Assembly: GCF_000716535.1 (NCBI RefSeq)
Contig: NZ_JNWV01000028.1
Span: forward strand, 1 to 64,000
From: Streptomyces flaveolus
Lineage (GTDB): Bacteria > Actinomycetota > Actinomycetes > Streptomycetales > Streptomycetaceae
Reading direction: 5' to 3'
Length of the DNA stretch: 64,000 nt
Position 1 is the first letter of the stretch, and every line of letters begins with the position of its first letter. The notes beneath the pieces are model-generated. The model saw nothing but the letters and a program-made list of their open reading frames with translations, was not told where the DNA came from and did not search any database. Position numbers and translations under genes: made by a program. This document shows, one piece after another, positions 36,078 to 44,850 of the stretch.

Positions 36078-36923
36078 ATGTCCCGCCATGTCGCGATCGT
36101 CACCGATTCAACGGCCTACCTGCCGCCCCGGGCGATGGAGCGTCACGGCATCACCGCGGTCCCGCTGACCGTGGTTCTCGGCGCCCGGGCCCTCGAAGAG
36201 GGCACCGAGATCTCGACCCGCTCCCTGGCCCAGGCACTGCAGAAGCGGCGCTCGGTCACCACCTCCCGCCCCAGCCCCCAGATGTTCGCGGAGACCTACC
36301 GCAAGGTCGCCGAGTCCGGCGCGTGCGGCATCGTCTCCCTGCACCTGTCCGCCGAACTGTCCGGCACCTACGACGCGGCGGTCCTCGCGGCGCGGGAGGC
36401 ACCGGTGCCCGTGCGGGTGGTGGACACCGGAATGGTCGCGATGGCGCTCGGCTTCTGCGCGCTCGCCGCGGCCCAGGCCGCGGAAGCGGGCGGCACGGTG
36501 GACGAAGCCGTCACGGCCGCCGAGAAGCGCGCCGACGGCACGTCCGCCTTCTTCTACGTCGACACCCTCGACTATCTGCGCCGCGGCGGCCGTATCGGCG
36601 CCGCGCAGGCACTGCTGGGCTCCGCGCTCGCCGTCAAACCCCTGCTTCAACTGGACGGCGGCCGTATCGACCTGCTGGAAAAGGTCCGTACGGCGTCCAG
36701 GGCGATCGCGCGCCTGGAGGAGCTGGCCGCCGAGCGGGCGGGCGGTGCCGAGGTCGACATCGCCGTCCACCATCTCGCCGCCCCCGACCGTGCCGCCGCG
36801 CTCGCCGACCGGCTGCGGGCGCGCGTCCCGGGCCTGGCCGACCTGCATGTCAGCGAGGTCGGAGCGGTGATCGGGGCGCACACCGGGCCCGGGCTGCTGG
36901 GCGCGGTCGTCTCGCCTCGCTGA
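36078..36923 (+). CDS. DegV family fatty-acid-binding protein
   Basis: 281 residues. The DegV signature is present: HVAIVTDSTAYLPPRAMERH at the start, TSRPSPQMFAETYRKV near 71, SLHLSAELSGTYDAA near 92 and FFYVDTLDYLRRGGRIG near 156. Such proteins (FakB type) present fatty acids to a kinase, but no FakA gene is in the window. The start at 36078 lies 7 bp after TAACCT with no ribosome site, so the mRNA is probably leaderless; an in-frame ATG at 36048 is less likely. Confidence 0.9.
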   Translation: MSRHVAIVTDSTAYLPPRAMERHGITAVPLTVVLGARALEEGTEISTRSLAQALQKRRSVTTSRPSPQMFAETYRKVAESGACGIVSLHLSAELSGTYDAAVLAAREAPVPVRVVDTGMVAMALGFCALAAAQAAEAGGTVDEAVTAAEKRADGTSAFFYVDTLDYLRRGGRIGAAQALLGSALAVKPLLQLDGGRIDLLEKVRTASRAIARLEELAAERAGGAEVDIAVHHLAAPDRAAALADRLRARVPGLADLHVSEVGAVIGAHTGPGLLGAVVSPR

Positions 36924-37075
36924 CAACGGCGATCGGGGGTACGGACAGTTTCCGTTGCTGCCGGGGGCGGGTCGGTTTCACTCGTGTGAGTGGCGGAGTT
37001 TTCCACAACCGGGCGGTCTTCCACGGGAATTCACCAAGATCATCCTGATGGTGCGGAATACCCCATCCTCGTCGC

Positions 37076-38305
37076 ATGGCACTTCGATCTCGTTCCCGCA
37101 CAGCAACCGCGACCAGCGGCCCCGGCCGTGGCCCTGCCTCCGACGGCCGACTCAGGCGGCGCCGCTCCTCCGGCCATCGGCGCTCCTCAGACCATCGTCG
37201 CTCCACCGGCCATCGCCACGCCGGCCGTCACCCGTCCGCACCGGCGGAGGAACTGCGCCGCCGGGCGGAACTCCTCTTCGGCGAACGGGCCGTGCAGTGG
37301 CGGGAGTCGGGGAACGCGCCGCCGATCCCGGACGGCTCCGGGGGCACACCGACGGCAACGGTGACGGGCCTCGCACCCGGCCTGAGTTCGCGTTCGTGGC
37401 CCAGGCGTACGACGACAGCGGCCACGTCGGCGTCGGGCGGGATCCGGGAGGGGGTGGCGACGACTGGGGCCGCGGTTGAACCGGGCGGTGCGGTGCGGTT
37501 GTCGGAGCCGGAGCCGGAGCCGGAGCAGGAGCAGGAACAGGAGCTGGAGTCGGGATCGGAGTCGGCTTTGGCTTCGGCTTCGGAGGAGTCCGGTGCGCCG
37601 GGCTGGCGGGAGCGGGCCGGGATGGCGCTGCGCGAGCGGATGCCGGTGTGGCTCCAGACCCGGTACGGAGTGGAGCGGCGGGGAGTCGTGGCGCTCGCCG
37701 TGGTGCTCGTGGCCGCCGCCGTCTTCGCCGTGCAGCACTTCTGGGCGGGTCGGCCCCAGGAGGTGAGCGCCCCCCAGGTGGTGCGTGACCAGGCCCCCTT
37801 CGGCAAGAAGGGCGAGGGAGCGACCGCCGCACCGGCCGTGGGTACGTCGGCGACACCCGGCGCGGAGATCGTCGTGGACATCAGCGGCAAGGTCCGGAAA
37901 CCGGGGATCCGGCGGCTGCCGGCCGGTGCCCGGGTGGCCGACGCGCTGCGGGCGGCGGGCGGGGTCCGGCCGGGCGTGAGCACGGAAGGACTGAACCGCG
38001 CCCGCTTCCTGGTCGACGGCGAACAGGTCGTCGTAGGCACCCCTGCGGGTGCCGCCGCTCAGCCCGCCCCGGCAGCCGGGTCGCTCACCGGATCCACCGG
38101 CACGGGCCCGCCGGCGCCGGTCTCCCTGAACACGGCCACGGCGGAGCAGCTCGACACCCTGCCCGGAGTCGGCCCGGTACTGGCCCAGCACATCATCGAC
38201 TACCGCACCCAGCACGGCGGTTTCCGCTCGGTGGACGAACTGCGGGAGGTGAACGGCATCGGCGACCGCCGATTCACCGATCTGCGCGACCTGGTACGGC
38301 CATGA
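37076..38305 (+). CDS. comEA: ComEA-type DNA-binding competence protein
   Basis: 409 residues, longer than usual. The N-terminal 200 residues are Arg/His-rich, then acidic (SEPEPEPEQEQEQELESG near 143). One span lies at about 201-223 (GVVALAVVLVAAAVFAVQHFW). Outside it are an SLBB domain (VVDISGKVRKPGIRRLPAGA, about 262-320) and a helix-hairpin-helix pair (SLNTATAEQLDTLPGVGP and FRSVDELREVNGIGDRRF) at the end. The HhH domain binds incoming DNA. The last bases overlap comEC (ATGA). The N-terminal tail reads like linker sequence, so its start is less certain than the rest. Confidence 0.88.
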   Translation: MALRSRSRTATATSGPGRGPASDGRLRRRRSSGHRRSSDHRRSTGHRHAGRHPSAPAEELRRRAELLFGERAVQWRESGNAPPIPDGSGGTPTATVTGLAPGLSSRSWPRRTTTAATSASGGIREGVATTGAAVEPGGAVRLSEPEPEPEQEQEQELESGSESALASASEESGAPGWRERAGMALRERMPVWLQTRYGVERRGVVALAVVLVAAAVFAVQHFWAGRPQEVSAPQVVRDQAPFGKKGEGATAAPAVGTSATPGAEIVVDISGKVRKPGIRRLPAGARVADALRAAGGVRPGVSTEGLNRARFLVDGEQVVVGTPAGAAAQPAPAAGSLTGSTGTGPPAPVSLNTATAEQLDTLPGVGPVLAQHIIDYRTQHGGFRSVDELREVNGIGDRRFTDLRDLVRP

Positions 38306-41220
38306 GCCGCGTGCTCGACGAGACCGGTCCGCGCTCCGAGCCCGAGCGGGATGGCACCGCGCGCACCGACCGGAGCGGTCCCATGGACCTGCGCCTGGTG
38401 CCGCCCGCACTCGCGGCCTGGGCCACGGCGGCCCTGACCGTGGACGCTCCGGCGGCTTGGATCGCAGCGACCGCCGTCGTCTCGCTCGTCGGCGGGGTGC
38501 TCCTGCTGTCGGTGCGGCGGCCGGGACGGGCGGGCGGGGGCGAGCGGACCGGTGCGGGTCCGCTGGCCGATGACGCGGTTGGTGCCGGGCGGACGGCGTC
38601 GACAGGGACGGCGGTGACGGGGAGGGCGTCGGCAGGAACGGCGGTGACGGGGAGGGCGTCAGCAGGGACGGCGGTGACGGGGAGGGTGTCGACAGGAACG
38701 GCGGTGACGGGGAGGGCGTCGGCAGGAACGGCGCTGACACGGAAGGCGCTGACGGGGCAGAGCCGATGGGAGCAGTGGGCCCGGCGGGTGCGCGAGCGGT
38801 TCGGATGGGCTCGTGCCGCCGTCGCCGCGGTGTTGCTCTGCGTCGCCGCGGCGGCCGCCTCCGCCGGGCTGCACGGGGCCGACGTGCGGCGCGGGCCGGT
38901 GCCCGAGCTGGCCCGGCGGTTCGCGACCGTGACCGCCGAGGTCGAGGTGAGCGGCGATCCCTGGCTGAGCAGGCCACACGTGCGCGGGGATCACGCGGCA
39001 CCCGCGGCGGTGCTGGCCCGGGCCGAGGTGCGGAGCGTCGAGGAGGCCGACGGGAGACGGGTGCGGACGCGGACGCCCGTGCTGTTGATCGTCGACCCGG
39101 ACGTCCCGGCACCGGAGGAGAGTGCCGCGGGAAACCGGAGTTCCGGGCCGCCACCGGACCGCGCCGAGCAGAGCAAACCGGCTGGGCGAGCCGCCTGGCT
39201 CGGGCTGCTGCCGTCCACCCGGCTGTGGGTGACCGGGCGACTGGCGCCTGAGTCGACGGGAGGTGACCGGATCGCGGCCGTACTGCGGGTGCGCGGCCGA
39301 CCGGAGCCACGCGTCGTGGCGGGGCCCAGCGGGCCGCAACGTTTGGCGGGGCGGCTCCGAGTCGGCCTGCGGGACGCGACCGAAGACCTGCCGGGAGACG
39401 CGCGGGCGCTGCTTCCCGGGTTGGTCGTCGGGGACACCGCGCGGATCACGCCCGAGCTGGACCACGCCTTCGAGGAGACGGACCTGGCGCACACGCTCGC
39501 CGTCTCCGGCAGCAACCTCACCGTCCTGCTCGCGTTGCTCATCGGACCGCCCGGGCTGGCTCAACGGGCCGAGCGTCGTGGTCTGGCGCCGCGCCTGGGG
39601 CTCTCCCTGCGGGCGACGGCCCTGCTCGCGGGAGCGCTGACGCTGGGCTTCGTGGTCGTCTGCCGGCCCGACCCCAGCGTTCTGCGGGCCGCCGCCTGCG
39701 GCGCGGTCGCGCTGCTCGCCCTGGCCACCGGGCGCCGTCGATCACTGGTGCCGGCGTTGGCCACGGCCGTCCTGCTGCTGGTGCTGTACGACCCGTGGCT
39801 GGCTCGCAGTTACGGCTTCCTGCTGTCCGTGCTGGCCACCGGTGCGCTGCTGGTGCTGGCGCCGGGCTGGAGCGAGGCGTTGCGGCGGCGCGGGGTGCGC
39901 CCGCGGCTCGCCGAGGCACTGGCGGCGGCCGCTGCCGCGCAGGCCGTGTGCGCGCCGGTCGTGGCGGTGCTGGCGGCCCGGGTGAGCCTGGTGGCGGTGC
40001 CGTGCAACCTGCTGGCCGAGGTGGCGGTGGCACCCGCCACGGTCCTGGGGTTCGCTGCGCTCGCGGCGGCGCCGGTGGCGATGCCGTTGGCCAAAGCGTT
40101 GGCGTGGTGCGCGAGTTGGCCGGCGCGATGGATCGCGGGTGTCGCCCGGACCGGGGCGGCGATGCCGGGCGCGGGTGTGGACTGGCCCGGGAGCTGGCCG
40201 GGCGCGCTGGCGCTGGCGGTGGTCACCGTGGCCGTCGTCCTGGCCGGCCGGAGACTGCTGCGGCACCCGGGGTGGTGCGGGCTGCTCGCATTGCTGCTCG
40301 TACTGCTGGTCACACGGCCGGCGCCGCTGACCCGGTTGATCACCGGCTGGCCACCACCGGGCTGGCGGTTCGCGATGTGCGATGTCGGGCAGGGGGACGC
40401 GACCGTGCTGGCGGCGGGCGAGGGCGCCGGAGTGGTGGTGGACGCCGGACCGGATCCAGCACTGGTCGACGACTGCCTGCGGCGGCTGGGCATCACTCGC
40501 GTCCCTCTCCTCGTCCTCACCCACTTCCACGCCGACCATGTGGCGGGCCTGCCCGGTGTCCTGCGGGGCCGCTCGGTGGCCGCGATCGAGACCACGGCGT
40601 TCGCGGAACCCGCGGAGCAGGCGGAGTTCGTCCGAAGAGAGGCGGCCGAACGGCACATCCCTGTCACGACGGCCGTCGCGGGAGAGGAACGGCGCACTGG
40701 ACCGCTCACCTGGCGGGTCCTGTGGCCGCCGCCGACACCACCATCGCCGTCATCGTCCTCGCAACCGACACCGCCACCCTCACCGCAGAGCCCACGCGTG
40801 CCCCCGGTGTGGCAGGGCGCGGGTGCCGGGTGGGAGCCGGAGGGGCCCAACGACGCCAGCGTCGCGCTACTCGTGCGCACGGGCGGATTGCGGTTGCTGT
40901 TGCTCGGAGATCTCGAACCCCCCGCCCAGCAGGCCCTGGTGCGGTCCCCGGCAGCGGCTGATCTGGCCGGAGTGGACGTCCTGAAGGTGGCCCATCACGG
41001 CTCGGCCTATCAGGAGCCGGAGTTGTTGCGCCTCGCGGCACCCCGGGTGGCGCTGGTGTCCGCCGGCGCCGACAACCCCTATGGCCACCCGGCCCCGGCG
41101 ACCATGGCCGCGCTGCGGGCCGGCGGCGCGGCGGTCCTGCGAACCGACCGGGACGGGGCGCTCGCGGTCACCGGGACCGGAGGGAGGAACGGGCGGATGG
41201 GGGTGGCGAGGGAGGACTGA
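38302..41220 (+). CDS. comEC: ComEC/Rec2 DNA uptake channel protein
   Basis: 972 residues. A variable N-terminus (1-160) contains a 30-bp minisatellite. A DUF4131/OB-like outer segment and the multi-span competence domain (LAHTLAVSGSNLTVLLALLI near 394) follow. The metallo-beta-lactamase domain carries VGQGDATVL near 695, THFHADHVAGLPG near 740 and KVAHHGSAYQE near 895; the THFHADH motif is intact, so nuclease activity is plausible. It forms the channel for DNA strand entry. Coupled to comEA by a 4-bp overlap. No type IV pilus genes are in view. Confidence 0.92.
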   Translation: MSRVLDETGPRSEPERDGTARTDRSGPMDLRLVPPALAAWATAALTVDAPAAWIAATAVVSLVGGVLLLSVRRPGRAGGGERTGAGPLADDAVGAGRTASTGTAVTGRASAGTAVTGRASAGTAVTGRVSTGTAVTGRASAGTALTRKALTGQSRWEQWARRVRERFGWARAAVAAVLLCVAAAAASAGLHGADVRRGPVPELARRFATVTAEVEVSGDPWLSRPHVRGDHAAPAAVLARAEVRSVEEADGRRVRTRTPVLLIVDPDVPAPEESAAGNRSSGPPPDRAEQSKPAGRAAWLGLLPSTRLWVTGRLAPESTGGDRIAAVLRVRGRPEPRVVAGPSGPQRLAGRLRVGLRDATEDLPGDARALLPGLVVGDTARITPELDHAFEETDLAHTLAVSGSNLTVLLALLIGPPGLAQRAERRGLAPRLGLSLRATALLAGALTLGFVVVCRPDPSVLRAAACGAVALLALATGRRRSLVPALATAVLLLVLYDPWLARSYGFLLSVLATGALLVLAPGWSEALRRRGVRPRLAEALAAAAAAQAVCAPVVAVLAARVSLVAVPCNLLAEVAVAPATVLGFAALAAAPVAMPLAKALAWCASWPARWIAGVARTGAAMPGAGVDWPGSWPGALALAVVTVAVVLAGRRLLRHPGWCGLLALLLVLLVTRPAPLTRLITGWPPPGWRFAMCDVGQGDATVLAAGEGAGVVVDAGPDPALVDDCLRRLGITRVPLLVLTHFHADHVAGLPGVLRGRSVAAIETTAFAEPAEQAEFVRREAAERHIPVTTAVAGEERRTGPLTWRVLWPPPTPPSPSSSSQPTPPPSPQSPRVPPVWQGAGAGWEPEGPNDASVALLVRTGGLRLLLLGDLEPPAQQALVRSPAAADLAGVDVLKVAHHGSAYQEPELLRLAAPRVALVSAGADNPYGHPAPATMAALRAGGAAVLRTDRDGALAVTGTGGRNGRMGVARED
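38611..38730. repeat. In-frame 30-bp tandem repeat in comEC
   Basis: Four complete 30-bp units (starts 38611, 38641, 38671, 38701) with GCGGTGACGGGGAGGG at the head and partial units on both sides. Each encodes a variant of AVTGRASAGT, giving Thr/Gly/Ala repeats at about residues 104-143. Confidence 0.9.
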
Positions 41221-41387
41221 GGATGCGTAAGGCGCGGGGGAGGGAGGGGGGGAGGGGGCGAGAGAGCGACGGGGAACGACCCGGGAACGACCGGGGAGCA
41301 CGCGAGAAGGCCGGTCCAGAGAGGGAGGAGAAAGGCCGGCCCGGCGAGGACGGCGAGGACGGGACGAGGCTGGAGCAGACTGGGCCC

Positions 41388-42212
41388 ATGACCTCGGTAC
41401 AGATCGACGCCTATCTCCGCCGGCTCGGCATCGCGCGCCCACCGCGGCCCACCAGCGAGACGCTGCGCGAGTTGCACCTGCGCCATCTGCGGACCATTCC
41501 CTTCGAGAACCTGTCGGTCCACCTCGGAGAGGAGATCACCCTGGAGGAGAAGCGGCTGCTGGACAAGGTGACCGAGGCCAGGCGCGGCGGCTTCTGCTAC
41601 GAACTGAACGGCGCGTTCGGGGCGTTGCTCGCCGCCCTCGGTTACGAGGTGGAGTTGCTCGCGGGACGCGTGTACGGGGACGAGGGGCGGCTCGGGATCC
41701 CGTACGACCACCTCGCGCTGCGGGTGCGGACGGCGGACGGGGACACCTGGCTCGCCGACGTCGGGTTCGGGGCGCACAGTCACGGTCCGCTGGCCTATGC
41801 CGCACGCGGGGAGCAGGACGACCCCGGTGGCAGGTTCCGGGTGGTGGAGGCGGGGCCGGACCCGGCCGGAGTGCCTGGTGGTGCCGCGCCGGGCACCGGG
41901 GACCTGGACGTCGTGCGGGACGGCAAGCCGCAGTACCGGCTGGAGACCCGCCCCCGGGCGCTCGGGGACTTCGCGGCCGGCGCCTGGTGGCACAGCACGT
42001 CGCCGCGGTCGCACTTCACCCGGTCGCTGGTCTGCTCGCTGCTCACGGAGGGCGGAGGGAGGATCACGCTCAGCGGGCGCAGGCTGAAGACGACCACCGT
42101 GGACGGCAGGCACGAGACGCGGGAGCTGGAGACGGACGAGGAGGTGCTGACGGTCTACCGAGAGCGCTTCGGCATCGAGTTGAGCTGTGTACCGGCTGTG
42201 CGCAACCCCTGA
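41388..42212 (+). CDS. nat: Arylamine N-acetyltransferase
   Basis: 274 residues. The catalytic triad is visible: cysteine in RRGGFCYELNGAF near 70, histidine in PYDHLALRV near 108, aspartate in WLADVGFG near 123. It transfers acetyl (or another acyl) from CoA to arylamines or hydrazines. In actinomycetes relatives sometimes close macrolactams, but those are in biosynthetic clusters, absent here. The start at 41388 is chosen because NAT homology begins at MTSVQIDAYL; CAGACT 7 bp upstream suggests a leaderless message. A longer frame upstream is low-complexity. Confidence 0.9.
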   Translation: MTSVQIDAYLRRLGIARPPRPTSETLRELHLRHLRTIPFENLSVHLGEEITLEEKRLLDKVTEARRGGFCYELNGAFGALLAALGYEVELLAGRVYGDEGRLGIPYDHLALRVRTADGDTWLADVGFGAHSHGPLAYAARGEQDDPGGRFRVVEAGPDPAGVPGGAAPGTGDLDVVRDGKPQYRLETRPRALGDFAAGAWWHSTSPRSHFTRSLVCSLLTEGGGRITLSGRRLKTTTVDGRHETRELETDEEVLTVYRERFGIELSCVPAVRNP

Positions 42213-42224
42213 CTGAACGGCTGA

Positions 42225-42465
42225 TTCGACTCAGTCCCGGCGGATGTCACCGATGCGGCTTTCGAGGCGACACGGGCCCATAGGAAGGGAATCCAACGCA
42301 CGCCGGACGTGCGGCGGTTCCCGACGCTGGAGTTTCACGGCGACCGGTTCCTGCACAAGGGCGGCAGCCGGTGGGCGGTCACGGGGGCGCTGTCGCCGCA
42401 CGGCGTGACCCGCACGGTCACGCTCGACACCGAGTACCGGGGCAGAGGTGCTGACGGGCGGAGCG
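42225..42465 (+). pseudogene. YceI-family gene remnant
   Basis: A short open segment reads RTPDVRRFPTLEFHG and then AVTGALSPHGVTRTVTLDTE, matching the central 'dverfPtitF...v.G.Lt.hGvtrpVtl' block of YceI lipocalin-like proteins. Both ends of a normal YceI (about 170-190 residues) are missing: a stop lies at 42222-42224, and the frame leaves the family after TEYRG. It has no ribosome site. Likely a decayed copy. Confidence 0.5.
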
Positions 42466-42600
42466 CGCTGCCGAAGCGTCGTCGTACGCCTCGCTCCCCG
42501 AGACGTGACCTGTTTCCCGAGACGTGACCTGTCCCTTCGCCTCCCTTCCCCGAGACTGACGTGCCCCTTCTCCTCGCCCCCGGTGCCGGAGAATGGCCCC

Positions 42601-42846
42601 GTGAGTGATGTGAGACATGTGCTGGTGCTGCCCGATCGCGACGCAGCAGAGGAGGCGGCCGAGGCGCTCGGGAAGCGGTTCGGGTTCGACGAGGAACCCC
42701 GGCTGGTCCGGGACGCGCTGGCCGGCGAGGACGACGCCGAGGACGCCCAGTGGCTGGTGGTGCTGCGGGACGAGGACGAGCGGCTAGACCCCGCCGAGCT
42801 GGACGCGTTCGCGGGGGAGTGGGACGGCTGGCGCGAGGAGCCGTGA
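42601..42846 (+). CDS. Small RraB-like protein (81 residues)
   Basis: 81 residues, acidic. After VRHVLVLPDRDAAEEAAEAL and GKRFGFDEEP comes a middle strand WLVVLRDEDERLD, and the protein ends AELDAFAGEWDGWREEP. The E-(Y/W)-DGW ending and the size resemble the RraB ferredoxin-like fold, an RNase E inhibitor in Gammaproteobacteria. GAGAAT lies 6 bp before the GTG, so it is probably leaderless. Function in this organism is only inferred. Confidence 0.6.
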   Translation: MSDVRHVLVLPDRDAAEEAAEALGKRFGFDEEPRLVRDALAGEDDAEDAQWLVVLRDEDERLDPAELDAFAGEWDGWREEP

Positions 42847-42969
42847 CCCCTGGCCCGGCGCGGTGCTCGCGCCGGGGCCGGTCCCCGAGCCGCACTCAGG
42901 GCCCGCTCCGGGTCCGGTCAGGGTGCCGGGAGCGCTTCGTTGTCAGTGCCGCGTGGGATGCTGTAAGCG

Positions 42970-43959
42970 ATGGCCAGGAAGACTGCGAATGACGACCCTC
43001 TCGCCCCGGTGACCCTCGCCGTGGGCCAGGAGGACCTCCTGCTCGACCGTGCCGTGCAGGAGGTGGTGGCCGCCGCCAAGGCCGCCGACGCCGACACGGA
43101 CGTACGTGACCTGACCCCGGACCAGCTGCAGCCCGGCACGCTCGCCGAGCTGACCAGCCCGTCGCTCTTCGCCGAGCGCAAGGTCGTGGTCGTACGCAAC
43201 GCGCAGGACCTGTCCGCCGACACGGTCAAGGACGTGAAGGCGTACCTCGGTTCGCCCGCCGAGGAGATCACGCTGGTGCTGCTGCACGCCGGCGGCGCCA
43301 AGGGCAAAGGGCTGCTGGACGCCGCGCGCAAGGCGGGAGCGCGGGAGGTGGCCTGCCCGAAGATGACCAAGCCGGCGGACCGGCTGGCCTTCGTGCGGGG
43401 GGAGTTCCGTTCGTTCGGGCGGTCGGCCACACCCGAGGCGTGCCAGACGCTCTGCGACGCCATCGGGAGCGATCTGCGGGAGCTGGCCTCGGCGGTCTCG
43501 CAATTGGTCGCCGACGTGGAAGGGACGATCGACGAGGCGGTCGTCAGGCGGTACTACACGGGGCGTGCCGAGGCGTCCAGCTTCACGGTCGCCGACCGGG
43601 CCGTGGAGGGCCGCACGGCGGAGGCGCTGGAGGCGCTCAGATGGTCGCTGGCGACGGGCGTGGCGCCGGTGATGATCACCAGTGCGCTGGCGCAGGGCGT
43701 GCGGGCGATCGGGAAGCTGTCCTCGGCCCGGGGCGGACGGCCGGCCGATCTGGCGCGTGAGCTGGGCATGCCGCCGTGGAAGATCGACCGGGTCCGGCAG
43801 CAGATGCGGGGCTGGACGCCGGACGGTGTGGCGGTGGCCCTCAGGGCGGTCGCCGAGGCGGACGCCGGTGTGAAGGGAGGCGGGGACGATCCCGAGTACG
43901 CGCTGGAGAAGGCGGTCGTGACGATCGCCCGGGCCGCCCGCTCCCGCGGACGCGGTTAG
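42970..43959 (+). CDS. holA: DNA polymerase III subunit delta
   Basis: 329 residues. The delta subunit opens the sliding clamp in the replication clamp loader. Family features are LAVGQEDLLLDRAVQEVV at the N-terminus, LTSPSLFAERKVVVVRN (clamp-contact region, about 58-74), LVLLHAGGAKGKGLLDA, and the C-terminal SLATGVAPVMITSALAQGVR then PPWKIDRVRQQMRGW. The start is the first ATG; the next gene lies convergently. The order comEA-comEC-holA-rpsT is the common bacterial one. Confidence 0.93.
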   Translation: MARKTANDDPLAPVTLAVGQEDLLLDRAVQEVVAAAKAADADTDVRDLTPDQLQPGTLAELTSPSLFAERKVVVVRNAQDLSADTVKDVKAYLGSPAEEITLVLLHAGGAKGKGLLDAARKAGAREVACPKMTKPADRLAFVRGEFRSFGRSATPEACQTLCDAIGSDLRELASAVSQLVADVEGTIDEAVVRRYYTGRAEASSFTVADRAVEGRTAEALEALRWSLATGVAPVMITSALAQGVRAIGKLSSARGGRPADLARELGMPPWKIDRVRQQMRGWTPDGVAVALRAVAEADAGVKGGGDDPEYALEKAVVTIARAARSRGRG

Positions 43960-44185
43960 ACGCCGCCGGGTCTCGGCCCCGGAAGAGGGGTATGGAGGAG
44001 GCCCGGGCCTCAGGAGCTTCGCTCGCACCCTCCGAAGCCGGGACCCCTCCGGAGCCGGGACCCAGGGGCTTGGCCGCGCCCTACTGGGGCCGGCGTCAGG
44101 CGAAGGCCGTCCCGGAGGCCTGCCAAACCCCTAGCCCCAGCCGTGGGAAGCGCAACCACCCCTTGGACCCGCACCGCAACCAAAA
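43960..44185. other. Non-coding stretch between holA and the rpsT terminator
   Basis: About 225 bp of GC-rich sequence with no supported gene. It carries several short self-complementary pieces (for example CTTCGCTCGCACCCTCCGAAG near 44018) but no promoter or RNA gene that I can defend. Confidence 0.3.
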
Positions 44186-44226
44186 ACCCCGGTCCCCGCC
44201 CTGGGGAAGGGCGAGGGGACCGGGGT
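44186..44226. terminator. Bidirectional terminator between holA and rpsT
   Basis: ACCCCGGTCCCC (44186-44197) pairs with GGGGACCGGGGT (44215-44226), with an inner GCCC/GGGC. Five A on the left become a T run for the minus-strand rpsT transcript, so it is a strong rpsT terminator. Confidence 0.85.
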
Positions 44227-44358
44227 CCTCGGATTCAAGCTGGTGAGCCCGTTCCCGCGTGGCGAACGCAGGCCGCGAACAGGCTCGGGGGTGCCGGACG
44301 GGAGCGGATGAGAGAGGGCCCGCTCTGGGTCCTTCCGGCGATCAGATCAGAAAGGAGT

Positions 44359-44625
44359 TCAGCCCTTGAGGGACGCGACCTTGGAAGCAAGCGCCGACTT
44401 CTTGTTGGCGGCCTGGTTCTTGTGGATGACGCCCTTCGAGACGGCCTTGTCGAGCGCACGCGCGGCAGCGCGCTGCAGCTCAGTGGCCTTCTCGACGTCA
44501 CCCGCGGCAGCGGCCTCACGGGCCTTGCGGATCGCGGTCTTCAGGGAGGACTTGACGGCCTTGTTGCGCAGCCGAGCCTTCTCGTTGGTCTTGATCCGCT
44601 TGATCTGGGACTTGATGTTCGCCAC
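44359..44625 (-). CDS. rpsT: 30S ribosomal protein bS20
   Basis: 88 residues of the all-helical bS20: [20 protein letters not shown], then [14 protein letters not shown] and the conserved [16 protein letters not shown]. It binds 16S rRNA at the base of the body. Divergent from lepA, as in many bacteria. A leader of about 100 nt precedes it. Confidence 0.98.
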   Translation of the reverse strand: MANIKSQIKRIKTNEKARLRNKAVKSSLKTAIRKAREAAAAGDVEKATELQRAAARALDKAVSKGVIHKNQAANKKSALASKVASLKG

Positions 44626-44731
44626 GAAGGAGCCTTTTCAGGTTCAGGAGCGGGACCGCGTGGGTCCCGTACCGGTGATCCAAAATTACCTGTCGTGCCT
44701 CGCGCTGAGAGGGCATGAGGCACAGCCATCT

Positions 44732-44761
44732 ACAGTACCAGTGGCCCTCCGGACGGCCCAA
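44732..44761 (-). promoter_or_regulatory. Putative rpsT promoter
   Basis: On the minus strand TTGGGC (44761-44756), 18 bp, TACTGT (44737-44732), about 105 bp before the rpsT ATG. Confidence 0.45.
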
Positions 44762-44850
44762 AACGGCCCCCGGTCCCTCCGCGTGGGACCATGGAGACTA
44801 CGTAACGATCCGACCCGAGGCATAAGGCGCCTCAAGAGACAGGACCCTGC

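Noticed and set aside
37076..37700. A frameshift in the comEA N-terminus
   Set aside because: The Arg/His-rich and acidic stretches look odd, but the frame is continuous into the membrane span and SLBB domain, and no better continuation exists in another frame.
41388..42212. NAT as a rifamycin-type macrolactam amide synthase
   Set aside because: No polyketide synthase or AHBA genes are near; a general arylamine N-acetyltransferase is the safer call.
42309..42527. A real 72-codon gene
   Set aside because: Only its first 50 or so codons resemble YceI, the rest is frameshift-like Arg/Pro sequence, and there is no ribosome site; I list it as a remnant instead.
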